Assembly (NCBI GenBank): GCA_035574155.1
Contig: DATLZD010000028.1
Span: 1 to 19,651 of the forward strand
Direction of reading: 5' to 3'
DNA length: 19,651 nucleotides
Source of the DNA: HRBIN24 sp035574155
Lineage (GTDB): Bacteria > Chloroflexota > Dehalococcoidia > SM23-28-2 > HRBIN24
Positions 14,039 to 19,651 of this stretch are shown piece after piece (positions within the stretch are counted from its first letter, which is position 1; every line of letters starts with the position of its first letter). A model generated the notes under the pieces. That model did not search any database. It was not told the origin of the DNA and saw only the letters and a program-made list of their open reading frames with translations. The position numbers were made by a program, and so were the translations under genes.

Positions 14039-15127
14039 TTAGCGGAGAGTGACCCCCCGCCGAAGAAAGGAGGGCAGGTCGGTATCCGATAGGTTGGGCA
14101 TCTCCTGCCGCAGTCGCCGCCACTCGTCGTCCTCCTGGGCCGAGGGCCGTCGCTCCCCCTGTGGCTCGAAGCCCACGGCGATGAGCGTTATCTTGACCTC
14201 GTCGTCCAGGGCGGGGTCGGTGGCGGTCCCAAAGATGATCTCGGCGTCGGGGTCCACCACCTCGGTGATGACCTGGGCAGCCATGTTCAGTTCGTGCAGG
14301 GACATGTTGCCGTTGGAGGTGAAGTTGAACAGGACACCCTTGGCGCCGTGGATGCTCACGTCCAGCAGCGGGCTACGGATGGCCGCCTGGGCCGCCTCCA
14401 CCGCCCGGTTCTCCCCTCGTGCCCGGCCGATGGCCATCATGGCCGGGCCAGCGTCGGCCATGATGCGCCGCACGTCGGCGAAGTCCAGGTTGATGTCCCC
14501 GGGGACGGTGATGAGCTCGGCTATGCCCTGGATGCCCTGGCGCAGGATGTCGTCGGCCAGGAGGAAGGCCTCCTGCAGGGTCGTCTTCTGGTCGCACACG
14601 CTCAGCAGGCGGTCGTTGGGGATGACGATGAGGGTGTCCACCTCGCCCCGCAGGCGGCTTATGCCCTCCTCGGCGTTGCGGCGGCGCTTGGCCCCCTCGA
14701 AGGAGAAGGGCTTGGTCACCACCGCCACCGTCAGGGCACCCACGTGCCTGGCCACCTGGGCCACCAGAGGGGCAGCGCCGGTGCCCGTGCCGCCACCCAT
14801 GCCGGCGGTGATGAACACCATCTCGGCGCCCTTGAGGGCCTCCTTCAGCTCGTCCAGGGACTCCTCGGCAGCCTGGCGCCCCTTCTCGGGGTCGCCGCCC
14901 ACCCCCAGGCCCTTGGTGAGGCGGTCACCGATACGGATCTTGACATCGGCGTCGCAGCGCATCAGGGCCTGGGCATCGGTGTTGACGGCGATGAACTCGA
15001 CGCCGTGGATGCCTACCTGGATCATGCGGTTGACGGCGTTGCAGCCACCACCACCCACCCCCACCACCTTGATGGCGGGGAGCCCGTCCAGCTCGCCCCG
15101 ACGGCCTTCCGATGTCCTTCCTGCCAT
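14039..15127 (-). CDS. ftsZ: cell division protein FtsZ
   Basis: The tubulin-like GTPase that forms the cytokinetic Z-ring; 362 residues, a normal length. The nucleotide-binding loop VGVGGGGCNAVN is at 22-33, the tubulin signature GGGTGTG at 111-117, and the T7 loop NLDFADV (213-219) carries the catalytic Asp215. A short linker (about 320-348) leads to the C-terminal peptide DLPSFLRR (350-357), which binds FtsA. The ATG at 15127 has AGGAGG upstream. It follows ftsA by 26 bases and ends the division operon; nrdR comes next under its own promoter. Confidence 0.98.
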   Translation of the reverse strand: MAGRTSEGRRGELDGLPAIKVVGVGGGGCNAVNRMIQVGIHGVEFIAVNTDAQALMRCDADVKIRIGDRLTKGLGVGGDPEKGRQAAEESLDELKEALKGAEMVFITAGMGGGTGTGAAPLVAQVARHVGALTVAVVTKPFSFEGAKRRRNAEEGISRLRGEVDTLIVIPNDRLLSVCDQKTTLQEAFLLADDILRQGIQGIAELITVPGDINLDFADVRRIMADAGPAMMAIGRARGENRAVEAAQAAIRSPLLDVSIHGAKGVLFNFTSNGNMSLHELNMAAQVITEVVDPDAEIIFGTATDPALDDEVKITLIAVGFEPQGERRPSAQEDDEWRRLRQEMPNLSDTDLPSFLRRGVTLR

Positions 15128-15153
15128 GACCCCCTCCTATCGCTTCCTCGCTG

Positions 15154-16413
15154 CTACTGAGGCACCAGGATCTTCAGCCAGCGCTTCAGTCGCTCCCAGA
15201 GGCCGCTGCCGGTGGCTGCGGCGCTGCCGATGCCGCTGCGGCGGCCACGGGACGGCCCCGTCCAGCCATCGCTGTAGGCTGCCCAGCGCAGGAGCCCGAC
15301 GCTGGCGGCGTAGGCCGGGCCGCTGACGGCGTCGGCCAGGCCATAGGTCCCCTTGGGCAGGCCGATGCGGACCGGCACATGCAGGAGCTGTTCGGCCAGC
15401 TCGTCCAGGCCGGGCAAGGTGGCTGTACCACCGGTGAGCACCAGCCCGGCTGCGATCATGTCATCGAAGCCCGCACGGCGCACGTCCAGGTAGACCATCT
15501 CCAGGACCTCTTCCGCCCGTGCCTGGAGGATCTCAGCCAGGCGTCGGCGGGGGACGCTCTTGTGTCGCTGCCCACCGAAGGACTCCAGCTCTATCGTCTC
15601 CTCGGGGTTGATGCGGCTGGGCAAGGCAGCGCCGTAGCGCAGCTTGGCCTCCTCCGCCACCGAGAAGGGCACCCGCAGCCCCAGCACCAGGTCGTGGGTG
15701 AAGTGGTAGCCTCCCACCGGCAGGCTGGCGGTGTGGTAGGGCATCCCGTCCAGGAAGACGACCACGTCGGTGGTCCCCCCGCCGATGTCCACCACCACCA
15801 CGCCGTGGCGCTTCTCCTCCTCCTCCAGCACCGCCTCGGCGGCCGCTAGGGGGGAGGCCACCAGCGCCTCCACCTGCACTCCGGCCCCCTCCAGCGCCTG
15901 GCACAGGTTCTGCACGGCGGTGACAGAGGCCGTCACCAGGTGGACCTCCACGTCCAGTCGTTGGCCGAACATGCCGATGGGGTCGCTGACGGTCTCCTGC
16001 CCGTCCAGGACGAAGGAGCGGGGCATGATGTGCAGGACCTCACGGTCGCTGGGCAGGCTGATAGCCTGGGCATCCTCCAGGGCGCGACGGATGTCCTCGT
16101 GGCGGATGGCGCGGCGGCCGCCCGGGACGGTGGCGACCCCCTTGTGGTTCAGACAGGCCAGGTGGTTGCCGCTGATGGAGACGAAGCAGGGTGGCAGACG
16201 CATGCCGCTGGCCCTCTCGGCCCGCTCGATGGAGGCAGCGATGGCCTCGGTGGCGGCCTTGATATTGTCCACCAGGCCCTTGCGCACCCCCTGGGCGGCG
16301 GCCACGCCCACGCCGAGGAGGCGGATATCCTCGTCGGGGGTGATCTCCGCCAGCAGGGTGCAGACCTTGCTGCTCCCCACATCCACAGCGCCCAGGACGG
16401 CAGACCTCTTCAC
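15154..16413 (-). CDS. ftsA: cell division protein FtsA
   Basis: The actin-like ATPase that tethers FtsZ to the membrane; 419 residues. The phosphate 1 motif is AVDVGSSKV (9-17), phosphate 2 is VVDIGGGTTDV (207-217) and the adenosine motif is LVLTGGTATLPG (324-335). The SHS2 (1C) subdomain typical of FtsA lies around 85-165. The C-terminus is the membrane-targeting amphipathic helix GLWERLKRWLKIL (404-416), after a low-complexity linker (385-403). The start is GTG at 16413 with AAGGAGGAGG just upstream, one of the strongest ribosome sites in the cluster. It is 13 bases downstream of ftsQ. Confidence 0.97.
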   Translation of the reverse strand: MKRSAVLGAVDVGSSKVCTLLAEITPDEDIRLLGVGVAAAQGVRKGLVDNIKAATEAIAASIERAERASGMRLPPCFVSISGNHLACLNHKGVATVPGGRRAIRHEDIRRALEDAQAISLPSDREVLHIMPRSFVLDGQETVSDPIGMFGQRLDVEVHLVTASVTAVQNLCQALEGAGVQVEALVASPLAAAEAVLEEEEKRHGVVVVDIGGGTTDVVVFLDGMPYHTASLPVGGYHFTHDLVLGLRVPFSVAEEAKLRYGAALPSRINPEETIELESFGGQRHKSVPRRRLAEILQARAEEVLEMVYLDVRRAGFDDMIAAGLVLTGGTATLPGLDELAEQLLHVPVRIGLPKGTYGLADAVSGPAYAASVGLLRWAAYSDGWTGPSRGRRSGIGSAAATGSGLWERLKRWLKILVPQ

Positions 16414-16426
16414 GGTCCCTCCTCCT

Positions 16427-17224
16427 TCAGCGCAGGGCGGGGCGGTCCCCGAAGCGCAGGTCCAGCACGCGGCCCTTCAGGGCCTGGGGGCCGAACTGCC
16501 GTTGGACGGCCTGCCATACCCGCAGCTTGTAGTCCAGGCCGTTGCCGTCCCCCAAGACCACCTGGTAGCCGGCGTCGGTGCTCACCACCAGCCCGTCCTG
16601 TGCCGTGAACCGGAACCCATCGGCCCTGATCCCCAGCGACTGGGGCAGCTCCTGGCGCAGGCGCACGGCCAAGGAGATGGCTGAAGCGCTGACGCGCTCG
16701 CCCGGTTTCAGGGGCCCTCCGCCAGTCGCGTCAATTATAGTGGGAACGTCTTGCGACGGGGAGACCCCTCGCAGGACCACGCCCTCGTCGTCCACCACGT
16801 AGTTCTCGCCTCCCCTCTGCCAATAGCCCCAGGGCTGTCGCTCCTGGACGGTGATGACCACCCGCTGGGGAAACTCAGGCCGCACCTGGACCGCCTTGAC
16901 CATGTCCAGCCGCGAGATGCGCCGCTCTGCCTCCTTCAGGGGCAGGCGCAGCATGCTCTTGCCCTCCAGGTCGGCCAGCGCCGCCACGTCCTCGGCCCGC
17001 AGGACCTGGGTCCCCCGAACCTCCACCGCCTGGACCCGCAGCAGCGGCGAGAGGTAGAGGCCCAGGGCCGCCGCCAGGGTGGTCACCAGGGCCAGGCCCA
17101 GAAGCAACCGACGCCAGCGCCGCCGGCGCAGCAGGAGCTGCTCGCGCTGGCCCAGTAGGACATAGGGGCGAATGGGTCCCCGCTCGCCCCTACTCCGGCG
17201 CGAAGAGGCGTCCCTGCCCCTCAC
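16427..17224 (-). CDS. ftsQ: cell division protein FtsQ/DivIB
   Basis: A bitopic divisome protein of 265 residues. A basic cytoplasmic N-terminus (1-38, many Arg) precedes one transmembrane helix (about 39-59, LLLGLALVTTLAAALGLYL). The POTRA domain (62-128, LRVQAVEVRGTQVL to VVITVQERQP) and a beta-rich FtsQ domain (about 130-258) lie outside. It connects FtsB/FtsL and septal wall synthesis to the ring. The start is GTG at 17224, inside the 3' end of ddl (35-base overlap); later starts would remove part of the basic tail but not the membrane segment. Position between ddl and ftsA supports the call, since sequence identity in this family is low. Confidence 0.92.
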   Translation of the reverse strand: MRGRDASSRRSRGERGPIRPYVLLGQREQLLLRRRRWRRLLLGLALVTTLAAALGLYLSPLLRVQAVEVRGTQVLRAEDVAALADLEGKSMLRLPLKEAERRISRLDMVKAVQVRPEFPQRVVITVQERQPWGYWQRGGENYVVDDEGVVLRGVSPSQDVPTIIDATGGGPLKPGERVSASAISLAVRLRQELPQSLGIRADGFRFTAQDGLVVSTDAGYQVVLGDGNGLDYKLRVWQAVQRQFGPQALKGRVLDLRFGDRPALR

Positions 17225-18272
17225 GGTGTCTCTCCAGTCCCAGCTCGATGAGCCGCGTTATCAGGTCGCGGTAGCTCAGGCCGGCTGCCTCCCACAGCCG
17301 TGGGTACATGCTGATGGGCGTGAAGCCGGGGATGGTGTTGATCTCGTTGACGATGGGCTCTTCGCCCACCAGGAAGAAGTCCACTCGGGCCATGCCGGCG
17401 CAGTCGATGGCCTTGAAGGCCGCGATGGCCATCTCCTGCAGCCGCCTCTCCAGCGCCGGCGACAGGGCCACCGGTGCCACCAGTCGCGTCCCCTCCTCCA
17501 GGTACTTGGCGCGGTAGTCGTAGAACTCCCGGTGGGGCACCACCTCGCCCGGCGGCGAGGCGATGGGCTCATGGTTGCCCAGCACGGCCACCTCGATCTC
17601 GCGGCCCGCCACAGCCTTCTCCACCAGGGCCTTGTGGTCATAGCGGAACGCCTCGGCCAGGGCCTGCGGTAGGTCCCGCCAGTCCTTGACCTTACTGATG
17701 CCGACGCTCGAGCCCAGATTGGCCGGCTTGACGAAGCAGGGCAGGCCCAGGTCCTCCCTGATCTCGGCCTCTACCGCCTGCGGCTCCCTCTGCCAGCGGG
17801 CCCTGGACACCACCAGGAAGTCGGTCGTCGGGAGGCCCGCCTGGCGGAAAAGGGCCTTCATTAGCGCCTTGTCCATGCCCACGGCGCTGGCCGCCACACC
17901 GGCCCCCACATAGGGCAGGCCCAGCAGCTCCAGCAGCCCCTGGACCGTGCCGTCCTCGCCATGGGGGCCGTGGATGAGGGGGAAGACCACGTCGGCCTGC
18001 AGCAGCGCGGAAAGCACCTGGGGACGCAGGGGCGGCACAGCCCCTTCGACGGAGGGCAGAGGCCGGTAGCTGTTGAGGGGCACCGCCTTGAGGGCCTCCT
18101 CCGTCTCGCGAGGCGTGAGCCAGACCCCCTGACGGGTCACCCCGAAGGGCAAAGGCTGGAAGCGGTCGGGGTCCATGTTGGCCAGGACGCCCTGGGCCGA
18201 GACCACCGATACCTCGTGTTCCGCCGAGCGGCCACCGAAGAGGACGGCCACTCGCAGCCGTCCGGCGGCCAT
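17190..18272 (-). CDS. ddl: D-alanine--D-alanine ligase
   Basis: An ATP-grasp ligase of 360 residues that makes D-Ala-D-Ala for the peptidoglycan stem peptide. The N-terminal signature LFGGRSAEHEVS (11-22) includes the catalytic Glu18. The HGPHGEDGTVQG loop is at 101-112 and the ATP-binding KPANLGSSVGI stretch at 182-192. Metal ligands are Asp298, Glu310 and Asn312 (NEINTIPG, 309-316), and the loop TPISMYP (318-324) follows. The ATG at 18272 overlaps the murB stop as TGATG. The Tyr/Phe choice that separates D-Lac ligases was not resolved, so D-Ala is the default. Confidence 0.97.
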   Translation of the reverse strand: MAAGRLRVAVLFGGRSAEHEVSVVSAQGVLANMDPDRFQPLPFGVTRQGVWLTPRETEEALKAVPLNSYRPLPSVEGAVPPLRPQVLSALLQADVVFPLIHGPHGEDGTVQGLLELLGLPYVGAGVAASAVGMDKALMKALFRQAGLPTTDFLVVSRARWQREPQAVEAEIREDLGLPCFVKPANLGSSVGISKVKDWRDLPQALAEAFRYDHKALVEKAVAGREIEVAVLGNHEPIASPPGEVVPHREFYDYRAKYLEEGTRLVAPVALSPALERRLQEMAIAAFKAIDCAGMARVDFFLVGEEPIVNEINTIPGFTPISMYPRLWEAAGLSYRDLITRLIELGLERHREGQGRLFAPE

Positions 18273-19195
18273 CAGAAGCCCTCCCCCACCAGGGTGACCT
18301 CCAGCTCCAGGTCGACGCCGAAGCGCTCCCGCACCCGCTGGCGGGCCAGGTCGATGAGGGCCTTGATGTCGGCTGCCCGGGCCTTACCCAGGTTCAGAAT
18401 GAAGTTGGCGTGCTTTTCCGATATCTGGGCGTCGCCGATGCGGTGTCCCCGCAGGCCCACCTGGTCTATGAGCCACCAGGCGGGGCGGTCGGGCAGGTTC
18501 TTGAACACGGAACCTGCGTTGCGGCCAGGCGGCTGGGCCGCCTTGCGGCGAGCGTCCAGGTCCCGCACCCTACGCCTGAGGACCTGGGGCTCCCCCTCCC
18601 ACAGGTGCAGGTCCACCGACAGGACCACCATGTCCCGCAGCAGGCCGCGGGTAAGGGCGCTGCCGCGGTAGCCCAGGGCCAACTCCCCCGGCCCCATCTC
18701 CACGACGCGGCCGCAGGCATCGGCCAGGCGGGCCGACACCAGGACGTCCCGCAGGCAGCCGCCGTAGGCGCCGGCGTTGTAGACCACCGCCCCGCCCACG
18801 GTGCCGGGGATGCCGCAGGCCCACTCCAGCCCTGCCACGCCAGCGAAGGCCAGACGGCGGGCGGCAGTGGCCAGGCTGGTGCCGCTGTGGGCCCGCACCA
18901 GCAGCCAGCCGTTGTCGGGCCGCGGCCCCTCCAGTCCCGTAGCCTGGTTCTCGATGACCAGGCCACGTATCCCCTCGTCCCCCACCAGGACATTGGAGCC
19001 GGAGCCCAGCACGAAGACGGGCACATCGTGCTGGTGGGCGATGACGAAGGCCCGCACCAGCTCCTCCTCGCTGCGGGCCACGAAGTAGACGTCGGCCGGG
19101 CCACCCACTCCCCAGGTAGTGTGTCGGCGCATCGGCTCCATCAGCCGCACTGGCCCCAGGCGGCGCAGCTCGTCCAGGAAGTCGCGGGTGATCAT
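18272..19195 (-). CDS. murB: UDP-N-acetylenolpyruvoylglucosamine reductase
   Basis: An FAD-dependent, NADPH-using reductase that converts UDP-GlcNAc-enolpyruvate to UDP-MurNAc; 307 residues. FAD-binding elements are VLGSGSNVLV (62-71) and GIPGTVGGAVVYNAGAYGG (part of 128-146). The substrate Arg is in YRGSAL (176-181), and the proton-donating Ser229 lies in NAGSVFKN (226-233). The final acidic motif LELEV (296-300) supplies the catalytic Glu. I start at the ATG at 19195, which overlaps the murC stop as ATGA and begins MITRDFLDEL. An in-frame ATG at 19348 would add 51 Gly/Arg-rich residues lying over murC and is not real. Confidence 0.97.
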   Translation of the reverse strand: MITRDFLDELRRLGPVRLMEPMRRHTTWGVGGPADVYFVARSEEELVRAFVIAHQHDVPVFVLGSGSNVLVGDEGIRGLVIENQATGLEGPRPDNGWLLVRAHSGTSLATAARRLAFAGVAGLEWACGIPGTVGGAVVYNAGAYGGCLRDVLVSARLADACGRVVEMGPGELALGYRGSALTRGLLRDMVVLSVDLHLWEGEPQVLRRRVRDLDARRKAAQPPGRNAGSVFKNLPDRPAWWLIDQVGLRGHRIGDAQISEKHANFILNLGKARAADIKALIDLARQRVRERFGVDLELEVTLVGEGF

Positions 19196-19651
19196 GAGGA
19201 CAACGCCTCCAGGACCATTCGTCCCACCCTGTCCACATCGCCAGCGCCAACGGTCAGGAAGACGTCGCCGGGCTGCAGCTCTCGCAGCGCGGCCTCCGCC
19301 GCCTCCTCTACGCCACCCACGTAGCGGGCGGGGGGGAGCTGCACCCAAGAGGCCAACTCGGCCGCTGCCATCCCCTGGGAAGGGTCCTCACGGGCCGCGT
19401 AGGTCTCGGCCACCAGCAGCACATCGGCCGAGCGGAAGCAAGTGCGGAACCCGTCCAGCAGGTAGCGGCTGCGGCTGTAGGTGTGGGGCTGGAAGAGGCA
19501 TACCAGACGCCGACCAGGGAAGCGCTGGCGGGCAGCGGCCAGGGTGGCCTCCACCTCGGTGGGGTGGTGGGCGTAGTCGTCCACTACTGTCACGCCCCGT
19601 GCTTCGCCCAGCACCTCGAAACGGCGGTGGACGCCCCTGAACTCGGCCACC
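19192..19651 (-). CDS. murC: UDP-N-acetylmuramate--L-alanine ligase, C-terminal part
   Basis: The last 152 residues of MurC, which adds L-Ala to UDP-MurNAc in an ATP-dependent step. The true start lies beyond the right edge. The Mur ligase C-terminal domain is recognisable: DDYAHHPTEV near the start of the visible part, FQPHTYSR about 28 residues on, and the nucleotide-loop stretch FLTVGAGDVDRVG near the end. The stop overlaps the murB start as ATGA, so murC is translationally coupled to murB. Confidence 0.95.
   Translation of the reverse strand, partial: VAEFRGVHRRFEVLGEARGVTVVDDYAHHPTEVEATLAAARQRFPGRRLVCLFQPHTYSRSRYLLDGFRTCFRSADVLLVAETYAAREDPSQGMAAAELASWVQLPPARYVGGVEEAAEAALRELQPGDVFLTVGAGDVDRVGRMVLEALSS

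Noticed and set aside
14049..15326. A 425-codon plus-strand frame, and similar frames opposite ftsA and nrdJ1
   Set aside because: These are antisense to ftsZ, ftsA and nrdJ1 and give Ser/Arg/Pro-rich or His/Gly-rich low-complexity proteins with no recognisable fold or ribosome site.
1..19651. CRISPR arrays or transposon ends
   Set aside because: No regularly spaced repeats and no terminal inverted repeats with target duplications were visible by eye, including at the edges of the DUF3800 gene.

Overview
This is a G+C-rich bacterial chromosome segment (a 60-base block at 14101 counts to 75% G+C). Nearly all genes lie on the minus strand, so the biological reading direction runs from high to low coordinates. 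The segment combines a murC-murB-ddl-ftsQ-ftsA-ftsZ division/wall cluster running into nrdR, class II (adenosylcobalamin-dependent) ribonucleotide reductases, several GTG starts, very short 5' leaders and an acyltransferase with an NHxxRPG motif. This would fit a peptidoglycan-bearing, possibly thermophilic member of the Chloroflexota (Dehalococcoidia/Thermomicrobia side). That placement is an inference from gene content and style; no rRNA is present to test it.

Layout in reading order (minus strand, right to left). (1) 19651-14039: murC (3' part only), murB, ddl, ftsQ, ftsA, ftsZ. The stop/start overlaps ATGA and TGATG and a 35-base ddl/ftsQ overlap indicate one operon for peptidoglycan precursor synthesis and Z-ring assembly. 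(2) 14038-13781: a regulatory gap with two oppositely oriented pairs of DnaA-box-like 9-mers and a well-formed nrdR promoter carrying two NrdR boxes exactly 31 bp apart. (3) 13780-9362: nrdR with an unusual C-terminal extension, a lower-G+C DUF3800 gene that looks inserted, a leader containing a 13-codon ORF with its own Shine-Dalgarno sequence and internal hairpin, then the 919-residue class II RNR (nrdJ2). (4) 9361-7658: two overlapping hairpins, a coiled-coil/PD-(D/E)XK-like (DUF3782-type) protein, a DUF488 protein that is probably made from a leaderless mRNA, and a coupled stand-alone PAS protein. (5) 7589-2969: a second class II RNR (nrdJ1, 771 residues) followed closely by a divergent acyltransferase, a UPF0104/LPG-synthase-type membrane protein and a small unknown protein. 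(6) The only plus-strand gene, 812-3040, is a secreted subtilisin-family protease. It diverges from tRNA-Pro(UGG) at 644-720. The window ends in a truncated methyltransferase (511-1, minus).

The common theme is coupling of dNTP supply with division. ftsZ is followed by the nrd repressor gene, whose promoter carries NrdR boxes and is preceded by DnaA-like sites, and by two B12-dependent RNR paralogues. No class I or class III RNR is seen here. I found no CRISPR array, transposase, integrase or rRNA. The most unusual things are the regulatory gap before nrdR, the leader ORF of nrdJ2, the DUF3800 insertion with the altered nrdR tail, and the overlapping hairpins after nrdJ2. None of these is demonstrably a new system from sequence alone.
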